A DNA stretch of 64,000 nucleotides from Virgibacillus litoralis (GCF_017873675.1 NZ_JAGGKK010000007.1:95675-159674); one strand, 5' to 3'. Counted from the stretch's first letter, positions 1-7,997 are shown. Numbers and translations: made by a program. Notes: generated by a model from the letters alone, not told the origin.

Positions 1-552
1 TTGTAACTCATTCTTAGTGAATGAAGCCCCTGTTGGATTGGAAGGGTAGGGGAGAACGACACATTTTGTCTTACTTGTAATATGTTTATCCAGGTTTTCT
101 TTTGTAAGTTTAAAATCATCATTAGTTGTATCTGCATAAACAGCATCCGCTCCAGCCAATTTTATAAGCGGTTCATATCCGGGATAAATTGGTGCAGGAA
201 GAATTACTTCATCCCCTTGTGACAAAATGGTGCGAAACGTTATATCGATAGCTTGTGATGCGCCTGATGTAACAATAATTTCCGATTTTGGGTCATAGCT
301 AACGCCATAATTGTGTTCGTAAAATCTTGAGATAGCAGTTCGCAGTTCAATTATCCCTGCATTGTGTGTATACATAGTTTTATTATAATCTAGTGCAATT
401 TTTGCAGCATCTTTTACGTGATCCGGTGTATGAAAATCGGGCTGTCCTATTGTTAGAGACGTCACATTCTGTTCATCAGACACCATATTGAAAAACTTCC
501 GAATCCCCGATATTTCAATATCTTTAACAGAACTATTTAGGTTTGGTCGCAT
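1..552 (-). CDS. patA: N-acetyl-LL-diaminopimelate aminotransferase, 5' part only (runs off the window edge)
   Basis: This is the N-terminal 184 residues of a class I/II PLP aminotransferase; the C-terminal half, with the Schiff-base lysine, lies outside the window. Visible family features are the TIGQPDFHTPDHV segment, GIIELRTAISRFY, a TSGASQAID cofactor loop and the SNPTG motif near the edge. The ATG at 552 follows a GGAGGTT ribosome site. PatA makes N-acetyl-LL-DAP from the keto precursor in the acetylase branch of DAP/lysine synthesis. dapH and dapL, encoding the flanking steps, lie about 10 kb away, which supports PatA over other aminotransferases. The fold assignment is firm; the substrate is inferred from family resemblance and context. 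Confidence 0.85.
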   Translation of the reverse strand, partial: MRPNLNSSVKDIEISGIRKFFNMVSDEQNVTSLTIGQPDFHTPDHVKDAAKIALDYNKTMYTHNAGIIELRTAISRFYEHNYGVSYDPKSEIIVTSGASQAIDITFRTILSQGDEVILPAPIYPGYEPLIKLAGADAVYADTTNDDFKLTKENLDKHITSKTKCVVLPYPSNPTGASFTKNELQ

Positions 553-599
553 CAGTTTAACCTCCAGTTTAAAAATATTCATAAAATGTTCAAATAATT

Positions 600-630
600 T
601 TGATTTGTTATACAACATAAAGGGTATAAT
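600..630 (+). promoter_or_regulatory. Putative promoter of the FbpB-like gene
   Basis: A perfect TATAAT lies about 35 bases before the start codon, with a weak GATTTG -35 about 17 bases upstream. The homologous B. subtilis gene is Fur-controlled, but no convincing 7-1-7 Fur box is visible here; only a half-site-like GATAATGAG overlaps the presumed start of transcription. Confidence 0.45.
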
Positions 631-663
631 AGATAATGAGCAGTTATAAAGGAGTGTGAAATT

Positions 664-828
664 ATGCGCCCAATAAAATACCAAAATTTTGAAGACCTTG
701 TACAGCAAAACAAGCAAGAACTATTAAGAGACGAAAATGAGTTAGAACAAATTGAAATTCGTCTGGAAAAAAAGCAATCAGATAAACAATCTAATAATCC
801 AGAACACTTTTCTTCCTATTATCAATGA
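664..828 (+). CDS. FbpB-like small basic protein (54 aa)
   Basis: This short gene encodes 54 residues with an AAAGGAG ribosome site at good spacing. The sequence (NFEDLVQQNKQELLRDE, then a charged helix) matches my memory of the FbpB/YdbN family of Fur-regulated small basic proteins. In B. subtilis these help an iron-sparing small RNA reduce translation of iron-rich enzymes. The protein is soluble, has no cysteine and is probably one long charged helix. It is divergent from patA and followed by repeat D1, which can act as its terminator. The family call is from memory; the role here is inferred. Confidence 0.7.
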   Translation: MRPIKYQNFEDLVQQNKQELLRDENELEQIEIRLEKKQSDKQSNNPEHFSSYYQ

Positions 829-946
829 TTACTCATTTATAAGTCACTTTTTCTATTGATAATCATAACATAGGTTGTTAAGCAGAAACTATCTTTAAAA
901 CCTCAAAAAAACAGAGGCTGGAACAAAAGCGTTTTAGTCAATTTAC

Positions 947-1005
947 AATCCGAACTATGATTCAAAATTCTTGAAACAGAATTGGAATTAGTTCGGATTT
1001 TTTTT
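947..1005 (+). repeat. Repeat family D, copy 1 (terminator-like hairpin)
   Basis: AATCCGAACTA pairs with TAGTTCGGATT around an inner stem, followed by a run of T. Close relatives lie at 40837-40893 and 46221-46279. It could terminate the upstream fbpB-like gene. Family A copy 1 starts directly at the end of its T run. The preceding CAGAGGCTGGAAC resembles the gaggctgggac lead-in common in Firmicute intergenic repeats. Confidence 0.8.
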
Positions 1006-1150
1006 GCAGTAAGAAAGTATAAATCCTTTCTTACTGCATAAGTGCAACTATTCCATTCACCAAAATAGCTTGTATTCCAAAGTATAAGGGATTCTTAAGA
1101 AAGCAAAATATGCTTTCTTAAGAATCCCTTAAATGAATGTCACTTTTCAA
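1006..1150 (+). repeat. Repeat family A, copy 1 (A2-type right hairpin)
   Basis: The left hairpin (1006-1037) has GCAGTAAGAAAG pairing with CTTTCTTACTGC. It is followed by ATAAGTGCAACTA, then the A2-type right hairpin, GGGATTCTTAAGAAAGC against its near-perfect complement at 1088-1129. The element ends at the stop codon of the convergent ric gene. The left end abuts the T run of hairpin D1. In the reverse direction the right hairpin could serve as the ric terminator. Confidence 0.85.
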
Positions 1151-1151
1151 A

Positions 1152-1844
1152 TTATAATTTCTTGAAAAGTATATTGTTTTCTAAGTGAACGTGCTGGAAT
1201 GTGTCTGCTTCCATTTCAGCCAATCGGGCATACGTTATTCGGTATGAGCTGCACGCATCTGCTGGAGGTTCAAATCCGTTGGTAATTTCTCGCATACGTT
1301 TTAGAATATTTCCTGATGCTTCATGTTCGTCTTCAAGCCCTCCATTAGCTTCATGGATATGATTTAAAAGTTTTTCACTCGGATTTTTTTCATATTCTTT
1401 AATTAAAGGAAATACTTCACCTTCTTCTTTAATCATATGTTCTTCCATATCTACTTTAAATTCGTTATATAAACGATGCAACTCTTTTAAATGTGGGTGA
1501 TTTGCACCATGCACACGAAGGATCTTAGTAACAAATTGTCCTAAAGCAGGGAGCTCTTCATTAAGATAAGCATGATGTGTATGAACAACGTGATCAATTA
1601 ATTCAGTAGGCGGGATGGCATCCCAATCAACTATTTCATGATCTTCTTGTTTCCAGCTATCAAATGCACGATTAAGTTCTCCTAGTACAACGGTTTCATC
1701 TATCTTTCCTTCCTTAAAAACATCTCCAAGTGGACGTTCCCCACCACAGCAAAAATCGATTCGGCGTTCTTTGAACAAATCACTCGCTTTTGGAAATGCC
1801 TTTACAATTTCAGCCGGTGTATGTTCAGTAGTAAATTGACTCAT
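1152..1844 (-). CDS. ric: Iron-sulfur cluster repair di-iron protein Ric/ScdA
   Basis: A 230-residue cytoplasmic protein with two domains. The N-terminal DUF542 domain carries the Cys-Cys-Gly-Gly signature at residues 32-35. The C-terminal hemerythrin-like domain supplies di-iron ligands (DHVVHTHH, EEHMIKEEGEVFP, HIHEANGGLEDEHE, FQHVHLE). Homologues (ScdA, YtfE) repair Fe-S clusters damaged by nitric oxide or peroxide. The ATG follows AGGAGG. The upstream region carries an FNR-type palindrome exactly 41.5 bases before the predicted transcription start, implying induction under oxygen limitation. The family call is firm. Confidence 0.93.
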   Translation of the reverse strand: MSQFTTEHTPAEIVKAFPKASDLFKERRIDFCCGGERPLGDVFKEGKIDETVVLGELNRAFDSWKQEDHEIVDWDAIPPTELIDHVVHTHHAYLNEELPALGQFVTKILRVHGANHPHLKELHRLYNEFKVDMEEHMIKEEGEVFPLIKEYEKNPSEKLLNHIHEANGGLEDEHEASGNILKRMREITNGFEPPADACSSYRITYARLAEMEADTFQHVHLENNILFKKL

Positions 1845-1876
1845 GACTATTACCTCCTATTAGTTAACTTACTTAG

Positions 1877-1918
1877 ATAATAGTCGATTTGTTGTTTGCG
1901 TGTCGTGATTGATATCAC
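1877..1918 (-). promoter_or_regulatory. FNR-type activator site and -10 element of ric
   Basis: A perfect dyad GTGATTGATATCAC lies at 1905-1918 (GTGA-N6-TCAC, the FNR/CRP half-site pattern). On the minus strand a TATTAT -10 sits at 1882-1877, giving a start near 1870. The dyad centre at 1911.5 is then 41.5 bases upstream, the classic class II activator position used by Bacillus Fnr. No good -35 box is present, as expected for an activator-dependent promoter. Confidence 0.7.
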
Positions 1919-1922
1919 TTAC

Positions 1923-2813
1923 TTAGGAACTTTTTAATTTAGGACTGGAATATGCCTGAATTAAAATTACCGCACCGATAATACACGCCATTCCGATCAT
2001 TTGTATAAAGGAGAAGGCTTCATGAAAAATAAATACGCCAATTAATGTTGCAACAACAGGTTCGATTGTCGTTAGTATAGACGCTTTGGAAGCATCTGTT
2101 TTGTTTAACCCATATGTGTAAATAATGTATGCAAATGCTGTTGGCAGAAAGCCCAATCCAAACGCATAAAACAATACTGTTGGATTCAGTAGCATATGGA
2201 ACTTTTCCTGATAAGGGAAAAATGGCAATAATGTGACAGCAGCAACGATAAATGTATAGGTCGTAATACTAAGACTTGAGTATTTTTTAAGTGCAAATTT
2301 ACTGAAAATGCTATATAGGGCATACCCAATACCTGATCCTAGTCCAAATAGAATACTAGTTAGTTGGAAGGCTTTTAGGTTTAAAGGAATTAAACCAACA
2401 ACCAGCGCTGTTCCCAGCAGTGTAATTAGGAGTGCGATAATCTTCAGTCTAGTTAGAGGTTCCTTGAAAAGAAAAAATGATAAAAGAGTTACGAACGCTG
2501 GAGCTGTATAAAGCAATGCTGTTGCAACAGGAATTGTTGATAATTCAATAGCAGTAAACATACAGTAATTGAAAAAAATAATGCTAAAAATACCGGTACC
2601 AATAAAATATTTTATGTCACGGATGGATTTCAGTTTTAGCTCTTTTGGTGAGGAAATAATTAAATATATAACTAGTATACTAGCAGCAGACCATGCCCGA
2701 AGTGTAACAACTTCCATAGGTGTGAATCCGTATGAATATAGGTTTTTAACATACCAGCCAATTGTACCCCAGAGGGCAGCACCCAAAATAATATAGACGA
2801 AAGCTTTGTTCAC
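1923..2813 (-). CDS. EamA/DMT-superfamily transporter (10 TM)
   Basis: A 296-residue integral membrane protein made of two tandem five-helix EamA repeats. It has typical motifs of the drug/metabolite transporter superfamily (ALWGTIGWYVKNL at the N-terminus, TALLYTAPAFVTL and TTIEPVVATLIG at the ends of each repeat). Substrates in this family range from amino acids to nucleobases and cannot be predicted here. It lies upstream of ric on the same strand, but the ric promoter occupies the 78 bases between them, so ric can be transcribed separately. The family is certain; the function is unknown. Confidence 0.9.
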   Translation of the reverse strand: MNKAFVYIILGAALWGTIGWYVKNLYSYGFTPMEVVTLRAWSAASILVIYLIISSPKELKLKSIRDIKYFIGTGIFSIIFFNYCMFTAIELSTIPVATALLYTAPAFVTLLSFFLFKEPLTRLKIIALLITLLGTALVVGLIPLNLKAFQLTSILFGLGSGIGYALYSIFSKFALKKYSSLSITTYTFIVAAVTLLPFFPYQEKFHMLLNPTVLFYAFGLGFLPTAFAYIIYTYGLNKTDASKASILTTIEPVVATLIGVFIFHEAFSFIQMIGMACIIGAVILIQAYSSPKLKSS

Positions 2814-2933
2814 GGTAGTTCCCCTCCTTTAGCATTCAATAATTGCAATTATATCAGATAAACATATTGTGTATATTCATAAAGCGAATTGTTTATATTG
2901 GATAATAAAACTTGTAGAAAGTAGTTGAATCAA

Positions 2934-3266
2934 ATGATTGGAAGTTTAATTGCAGCCAATATAAATTATTTGTTACCAACAGGAGTAAGAGTAGAGTATG
3001 TATATATATTTATTGGAATTATTATAATCTATTTAATGGTGCATCCACTTGTAAACTGGGTGGTTTCGATGCAATCGACTAAATTATTGGCGTATGTCAC
3101 GAGTAGTTTAGCCTTTCTAGTGTTATTTCTGTTAGGTATTATTTTAACTACAGTTCTAAATTTAAGATTGTTTGCCATGACCCTGCAGTGTCTTGCCATC
3201 TTTGGAGGATGTCTTATTATTATTCATGCACTCCAGCATCTATTTAGAAAAAATAAAAGCATATAA
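2934..3266 (+). CDS. Small integral membrane protein of unknown function
   Basis: This encodes about 110 residues, mostly hydrophobic, with three or four predicted membrane helices (VYIFIGIIIIYLMV, LAYVTSSLAFLVLFLLGII, LFAMTLQCLAIFGGCLIII) and a basic C-terminal tail. I do not recognise the family. ATG at 2934 was preferred over an in-frame TTG at 2925; neither has a strong ribosome site, so the start is uncertain. It is divergent from the EamA gene and convergent with ykyB, with a shared terminator hairpin downstream. Confidence 0.65.
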   Translation: MIGSLIAANINYLLPTGVRVEYVYIFIGIIIIYLMVHPLVNWVVSMQSTKLLAYVTSSLAFLVLFLLGIILTTVLNLRLFAMTLQCLAIFGGCLIIIHALQHLFRKNKSI

Positions 3267-3292
3267 AAAAGCGCCTGGTGCACAGGCACTTT
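3266..3292 (-). terminator. Terminator between the membrane protein gene and ykyB
   Basis: AAAGCGCCTG and CAGGCACTTT form a short GC-rich stem. On the minus strand it is followed by a T run, so it suits ykyB best. It may also stop the plus-strand gene. Confidence 0.7.
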
Positions 3293-3297
3293 GATTT

Positions 3298-3783
3298 CTA
3301 ATAATTGCGGCGTGTTTTGGTAGGAGGCCATTCCATTTTCCCAAGAGAAGAAGGGGTGAAATAAGAAGATGTGTATCTTTTCTGTGAAACACGATGCTGT
3401 TTGTCTGCTGCTGGGTGCCAATTAATATAGTTATAGACGATTTTTTTCGCATGTGAAAGTGACATCTTTGTTTGAGGATTTCGGTAGCTTGAATCAAGTT
3501 CACCTAAATGTTCAAGTTTTTTGAAGTCATCTTTTGTTGGGGGAATATGAAAAAAATAGTCGTCCACTTTTACTAGAAGTGTAGAATGCTGATTGCTAAA
3601 CTTTGGATGGTTTGAGAAGTGTAAACCAACTTTCTGCGCACGTCTTTCATTTAACAACCTGTTTATTGCTTCTTTCTTTATAAAATATAGATGCTTTGGT
3701 TCTGGTGCGGTTTTGGCATGACGGTTAATGGTAAAGAGTGCTTTGGCAATTTCGCTTAAAGGAATCGATTGTTTCCCGTTCAT
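3298..3783 (-). CDS. ykyB: YkyB family protein
   Basis: A 161-residue soluble basic protein recalled as the YkyB family of Bacillaceae (about 154 aa in B. subtilis), a conserved protein without a known biochemical role. It begins with a segment like SLSEIAKALFTINRHAKTAP and shows KHLYFIKKEAINRLL and GLHFSNHPKFSNQHSTLLVKV. Its C-terminal 40 residues are basic and low in complexity. It lies near ykuE, fadH and the other yku genes, as in B. subtilis, which supports the assignment. No catalytic motif is apparent. Confidence 0.8.
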   Translation of the reverse strand: MNGKQSIPLSEIAKALFTINRHAKTAPEPKHLYFIKKEAINRLLNERRAQKVGLHFSNHPKFSNQHSTLLVKVDDYFFHIPPTKDDFKKLEHLGELDSSYRNPQTKMSLSHAKKIVYNYINWHPAADKQHRVSQKRYTSSYFTPSSLGKMEWPPTKTRRNY

Positions 3784-3857
3784 AGGATTCTCTCCTCTCT
3801 ATATTAATATAACTACTTCCCTATATCGTATCGTAAAGCTTGTCCTATTGCAATATT

Positions 3858-3951
3858 TTAGAAAACTTCTTAGTAAACTCGGCTTATCGCCATGCCTTAA
3901 TATAGATAAGCCTTAGGTGCACTTATGCAGTAAGAAAGGATTTATACTTTT
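3858..3951 (-). repeat. Repeat family A, truncated copy in reverse orientation
   Basis: Read on the minus strand, the right hairpin pairs GGCTTATC with GATAAGCC and ends in a degenerate AGTTTACTAA. The left hairpin keeps only one arm (GCAGTAAGAAAGGATT on the plus strand). It is the one clear copy not abutting a terminator, probably because the left end has been lost. Confidence 0.7.
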
Positions 3952-4196
3952 GTATGAAAATACCTCTAAAACTTGATTTTAGCGGAAACAGGAGACGCTA
4001 TTTCTATATAAAAGCAACTTTCTCGAAGTTATCCGGACACAGAAGCCGTTATTATACATATATCATGGTTATTTAACTGTATTTGTGTGAAATAAGATCC
4101 TTGGTATCAGCTAACCTCAAATTTCCTATATGAAAAATAATTTTCATGGTAGATGGAGGCTGCGCATTCAGCATCCATGGTTGTTTCTTATCTGCT

Positions 4197-4223
4197 AAAA
4201 AAAGAAACAGGGGGGCCTGTTTC
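4197..4223 (-). terminator. Terminator of the Sco gene
   Basis: GAAACAGG and CCTGTTTC form the stem; on the minus strand the hairpin is followed by a run of seven T. It lies just after the Sco stop codon. Confidence 0.8.
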
Positions 4224-4229
4224 AGCTTT

Positions 4230-4805
4230 TTAACTCATATCCTCAATATCCTGAACGATTTTCTCCATATTTGCCTGATCTCTGCCGTCATATCCTTTGA
4301 TAGCATTTCCTTCTGGCGTCACAATAAAAAATCTGGTTGAATGCATCACCTGGTTTGAATCTGCAATCTTCTCGACTGCTGCTTTAAAGGATTTAATAGA
4401 CAATTCTTTAACTGTTTCAAATTCATAGCCTGTAAGCAGATGCCAATTGTCAAATGTACCGCCACGAGCCTTGGCATAATCTTTAAGAATTTTTGGAGTA
4501 TCTTTTTTAGGGTCGACACTAAATGAAACGAGTTGAACTTCTTCTTCAAGTCCAGCCTCTTTTAATTGTTTTTGCAAGTCTGCCATATTCGAAGTCATCG
4601 GTGGGCAAACAGTAGTACAATTTGTAAAGATGAAATCTACTACCCAAAACTTACCTTCCATATCACTTTTACTGACCTGTTCGCCATCCTGATTTGTAAA
4701 CGTAAAATCCTTTACTTCGTAAGAATAGTCACCTTCATATTTTTCACCACATGCACTTAGTATAACAATCAATAATAAAGGAATTATAATTTTAAATTTT
4801 GACAT
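4230..4805 (-). CDS. SCO1/SenC-type copper chaperone lipoprotein (YpmQ-like)
   Basis: A 191-residue membrane-anchored thioredoxin-fold protein. The signal peptide ends in a lipobox with lipid-bearing Cys19 (VILSAC). The copper site is Cys63-x3-Cys67 (NCTTVC) with the conserved His155 (QVMHSTRFF). Sco proteins deliver copper to, or reduce, the CuA centre of cytochrome c oxidase subunit II, which is encoded here by ctaC about 50 kb away. The length fits B. subtilis YpmQ (ScoA). It is a single gene with its own terminator. The assignment is firm; the exact role (insertion or thiol reduction) is unresolved in the family. Confidence 0.92.
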   Translation of the reverse strand: MSKFKIIIPLLLIVILSACGEKYEGDYSYEVKDFTFTNQDGEQVSKSDMEGKFWVVDFIFTNCTTVCPPMTSNMADLQKQLKEAGLEEEVQLVSFSVDPKKDTPKILKDYAKARGGTFDNWHLLTGYEFETVKELSIKSFKAAVEKIADSNQVMHSTRFFIVTPEGNAIKGYDGRDQANMEKIVQDIEDMS

Positions 4806-4924
4806 ATGTGTTTTCCTCCTAAATGAAATCGTAACTAGTGTAGCATGTTTCCAGTAAAAAAACTATGAACAAACTGTTACGATTCGGGGCTGAAACACAA
4901 TAGCCAGTTTAGCGATGAAATAAC

Positions 4925-5773
4925 TTAGCTTTTTAGGGTGAAGGTATGGATCTCTGGTTTGCATAAGAACCTATACGGTAGACGGGTAGTACCTAAGCCC
5001 CTGTTTACGTATAATGTTAATTTCTCGTTTTGTAATGTGTGTTTTCCTTGTACATATTTCTCTGCATACATTGGAGTATATAAGTGTCCGATAAAAGGAA
5101 ACCGAACTTGTCCGCCATGACTATGTCCTGAGAGTTGAATATCTACTGGAAAATGAACCGTCGTGTCAGCAAAATCAGGCTCGTGAGCAAGTAACATTGT
5201 AAAAACGTTTGGATCTGCATTTGTTAATGTTTTTTCTAAATCCGGTCTGCCAAGCATTACATCATCGATACCAGCTAGGGCAATTTTTTCGTTATTTATT
5301 GGAATTGATGTATAGCTGTTCTTTAGCAGATGAAATTCAGCTTTGTCCATGACATCCTTTACAATGTCAGTTCCATATCCACCATGGTCATGGTTGCCGT
5401 AAACCCAGTATTTCCCATGATTTGCTTTGAGCTTTCGTAGTGTTTTAATAAGTTCGTTGTTCCAGTTATACATGTGCGGTTTATCGACAAGGTCTCCAGT
5501 AAACACGATTATATCCGGATTCTGGGCATTTATTGTTGTTACAAGCTCAGCAAATTGTTCAAGTGAGTAATGATAACCAATATGTGTATCTGAAAATTGT
5601 ACGATTTTAAAGTTGTTAAAGGATTTGGGAATCTTGGACGACGATAGAATTTGCTGGTTGATGTCAAGCATTGTTGGCTCAATTTCTCGTGCATAATAAT
5701 AAGTACCCCCGCTTAAGCCAACCAAAGCTAGCAGACTACCAATAGATTTTTTTAAGAAAGTGCGTCTGTTCAT
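4925..5773 (-). CDS. ykuE: Tat-exported metallophosphoesterase YkuE
   Basis: A 282-residue calcineurin-like phosphoesterase with a twin-arginine signal (NRRTFLKK, then a hydrophobic stretch), so it is exported folded. All metal motifs are present: FSDTHIG, GDLVD, GNHDHGG, LAHEPD and GHSHGGQ. B. subtilis YkuE is a Tat substrate that ends up in the cell wall. The ATG at 5773 was chosen because AAAGG lies ten bases upstream; an in-frame TTG six codons earlier overlaps that site. Its natural substrate is unknown. It neighbours fadH, as in B. subtilis. Confidence 0.9.
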   Translation of the reverse strand: MNRRTFLKKSIGSLLALVGLSGGTYYYAREIEPTMLDINQQILSSSKIPKSFNNFKIVQFSDTHIGYHYSLEQFAELVTTINAQNPDIIVFTGDLVDKPHMYNWNNELIKTLRKLKANHGKYWVYGNHDHGGYGTDIVKDVMDKAEFHLLKNSYTSIPINNEKIALAGIDDVMLGRPDLEKTLTNADPNVFTMLLAHEPDFADTTVHFPVDIQLSGHSHGGQVRFPFIGHLYTPMYAEKYVQGKHTLQNEKLTLYVNRGLGTTRLPYRFLCKPEIHTFTLKS

Positions 5774-5928
5774 ATATGTCAAACCTTTCAAGGGTTTCAG
5801 AATTCTGTTAATGAGGATCTTTGTAGGCTAAGTTGTTGCCTCTTAATTTTCGCAGTTAATATAGACTGCGACATAATGCTGAATAATGAATTACGTGCTA
5901 TCAAAACAGCTTTTAATTATTTTCTCGT

Positions 5929-6183
5929 ATGATATTCATCATACCTTATTTTAATATGAGATTAAATAAGATTTTGATAGAACTTTGTATCATATTTACA
6001 GTTATTTTTTTGACTTTTGTGATTGTTATAAATATGATAATACATATAGACGAAGGTTGTTTTCTAAATGATTTGCTGTTAGCGAAGGGACTATACGAAG
6101 ATTTATGCGTGAAATTGAAGATGATGAGTTCCTGCAATGATTGTTCTGCAAAGGTGGAAGCGGAATTCCTGAGATACGAGTAG
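5929..6183 (+). CDS. Possible small membrane protein (84 aa), doubtful
   Basis: This reading frame lies between ykuE and fadH. It has one strongly hydrophobic helix near the N-terminus and a soluble tail with a Cys-x2-Cys pair (SSCNDCSAK). Neither the first ATG nor the internal ATG at 5956 has a recognisable ribosome site, and I know no homologue. The tail is less AT-driven than random DNA would give, which is why it is listed. It could equally be a decayed gene or chance. Confidence 0.28.
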   Translation: MIFIIPYFNMRLNKILIELCIIFTVIFLTFVIVINMIIHIDEGCFLNDLLLAKGLYEDLCVKLKMMSSCNDCSAKVEAEFLRYE

Positions 6184-6249
6184 TGTATTTCTGGAGTTAA
6201 GGAGCAACAAAACTTACGAAAAGAGCCTAAATGGAATAAGGGGGATTAT

Positions 6250-7017
6250 ATGAATAATAAAACAGTTATTGTAACAGGAAGTTCTAGTGGAATGGGAAAG
6301 TATATGGCTGAAAAGTTCGCTGTAGAAGGTGCGAATGTTGTTCTTACAGGTAGAAATGAAGAACGATTGCAAGCGACAAAAGAAGAGTTGGAAAAAAACG
6401 CAACAGGTGAATTATATATAATTTCGATGGATGTAAGAAAACCTGAAGATGTGGAACGGCTGGTCGAAAAGACAGTCGAAAAATTTGGTTCAATTGATCA
6501 TCTCGTGAACAATGCAGCTGGCAATTTTATTGCTGCTGCGGAAGATCTTACAGTTAATGGCTGGAATTCTGTAATTGATATCGTGTTAAATGGCACATTT
6601 TATTGCAGCCAAGAGGTAGGGAAGTATTGGATTGAGAATGAAATAAAAGGATCAATCATTAATATGGTTGCTACATATGCATGGAACGCTGGAGCAGGTG
6701 TTGCCCATTCCTCTGCTGCAAAGGCAGGGGTACTTAATCTGACACGCACTTTAGCTGTAGAGTGGGGAACAAAGTATGGTATCCGTGTAAACGCAATTGC
6801 CCCGGGACCGATTGAGCGTACTGGTGGAGCAGAAAAACTATTTGAATCAGAAAAAGCTGCGAAGCGTACAATTAATTCAGTACCGTTACAACGATTGGGT
6901 AAGCCAGAGGAAATTGCTGATCTTGCTCACTTTTTACTCTCCGATAAAGCTGCATACATTAATGGGGAGGTTGTAACAATGGATGGAGGACAATGGCTTA
7001 ATAAGTTCCCGTTTTAA
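6250..7017 (+). CDS. fadH: 2,4-dienoyl-CoA reductase (short-chain dehydrogenase family)
   Basis: A 255-residue SDR enzyme that reduces 2,4-dienoyl-CoA with NADPH during oxidation of unsaturated fatty acids. The cofactor loop GSSSGMGK is at 10-17. The usual SDR catalytic Tyr (Lys minus 4) is Ser154. Lys158, Tyr143 (Lys minus 15) and Asn92 instead match the layout I recall for mitochondrial DECR1 (Asn148, Tyr199, Ser210, Lys214). This supports the dienoyl-CoA assignment over a generic SDR. It is closely similar to B. subtilis YkuF/FadH, and the order ykuE-fadH is conserved. The hairpin after the stop is shared with the convergent hemolysin III gene. Confidence 0.92.
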   Translation: MNNKTVIVTGSSSGMGKYMAEKFAVEGANVVLTGRNEERLQATKEELEKNATGELYIISMDVRKPEDVERLVEKTVEKFGSIDHLVNNAAGNFIAAAEDLTVNGWNSVIDIVLNGTFYCSQEVGKYWIENEIKGSIINMVATYAWNAGAGVAHSSAAKAGVLNLTRTLAVEWGTKYGIRVNAIAPGPIERTGGAEKLFESEKAAKRTINSVPLQRLGKPEEIADLAHFLLSDKAAYINGEVVTMDGGQWLNKFPF

Positions 7018-7025
7018 ACATTAAA

Positions 7026-7051
7026 GCGTGCTATCCATTGGGATAGCACGC
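7026..7051. terminator. Hairpin between fadH and the hemolysin III gene
   Basis: GCGTGCTATCC and GGATAGCACGC form an 11-bp stem between two convergent stop codons. T runs on either side are weak, so it is probably a modest bidirectional terminator. Confidence 0.65.
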
Positions 7052-7063
7052 CAGCTCAACTGT

Positions 7064-7699
7064 TTAAATAACATAATAAAATACAGTGAAGAAATGAAAA
7101 ATGGAACCTGCCAGGACGAATAAATGCCATACAGCATGGTGATAAATAAACCCGCGCCATATATAAAAGATAGCCCCTAGCGTGTAAAACATTCCACCAA
7201 TCATTAATAAAAGCATACCTGTTCCATCCATAATTGCTGTAAGTGGATTCCATACCAGGGTAATTAACCAACCCATTAAAACATAAAATAATGTTGACAG
7301 AACAAGGAATTTTTTTACGAAAAATATTTTGAAGACAACACCAATTAATGCAATCCCCCATACAGTACCAAACAATATCCACCCCAATTCATCGCGTAAA
7401 TAAACGAGCAGGAATGGGGTGTATGTTCCTGCGATAAACAAATAAATAGAGGAATGATCAAAGATTTGGAAAATATCCTTCCATTTTCCTTCAGGCAGGC
7501 TATGAACAATTGTTGATGATAAATACATAATTAGCATCGTTGTTCCAAATATGGTAACGGACACAATTTGCCATGGGCTCCCATTAAGAGAAGCAAATAT
7601 AATTAATAACACAAGACCAGCAATACTTAATAATGCACCAATCCCATGTGTAATAGCATGAACAATTTCTTCTTTCTTTGTAAAAGTGTGTATTTCCAT
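7064..7699 (-). CDS. Hemolysin III / TrhA family membrane protein (YplQ-like)
   Basis: A 211-residue protein with seven predicted membrane helices, belonging to the PAQR-related hemolysin III family. Conserved metal-binding signatures are visible: EEIVHAITHGIGA near the N-terminus, STIVHSLPEGKWKDIFQIFDHSSIY in the middle, and HHAVWHLFVLAGSIFHFF at the C-terminus. Bacterial members have been linked to membrane homeostasis; the haemolysin name is historical and does not imply a toxin here. It is transcribed alone, convergent with fadH. Confidence 0.9.
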   Translation of the reverse strand: MEIHTFTKKEEIVHAITHGIGALLSIAGLVLLIIFASLNGSPWQIVSVTIFGTTMLIMYLSSTIVHSLPEGKWKDIFQIFDHSSIYLFIAGTYTPFLLVYLRDELGWILFGTVWGIALIGVVFKIFFVKKFLVLSTLFYVLMGWLITLVWNPLTAIMDGTGMLLLMIGGMFYTLGAIFYIWRGFIYHHAVWHLFVLAGSIFHFFTVFYYVI

Positions 7700-7997
7700 T
7701 TAAAAGCCTCTTTCTATTCGACATATTATTATTGTACACTGAAATTTGCATAAAACTAGTTACAAAAGTCATAACAATTCCTGCTCTAATATAGAGCGTT
7801 TTTTGATAATTTCTCATAAATTTTTATTAAAAATTTTGACATTAAATTATACGAAAGTATTTTTAATATGTAGGAACTATATATGTTTCTCGAACATTAA
7901 CTATGGTAAACTAAGGATGTGGATGTAGGTTTACAACTCCTTTTTCAAGTCTAAAAAAATGATGGTTGCTGCCAGTATCTAAAAGGAGCGATTTAGT

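Larger units (their letters stand above)
3784..4229. other. Gene-free stretch between ykyB and the Sco gene
   Basis: No plausible gene was seen. The stretch holds a truncated, reverse-oriented family A copy (3858-3951). Next come a short palindromic patch around 3980-4060 (AGCGGAAACAGGAGACGCT and neighbours, resembling degenerate Bacillaceae intergenic repeats) and a terminator for the Sco gene at the right edge. Confidence 0.6.

Noticed and set aside
7584..7817. Several 60-100 codon frames overlapping real genes (for example 7584-7817, 9427-9738, 32719-33057, 49543-49737)
   Set aside because: All lie on other frames of well-supported genes and lack ribosome sites or family features.
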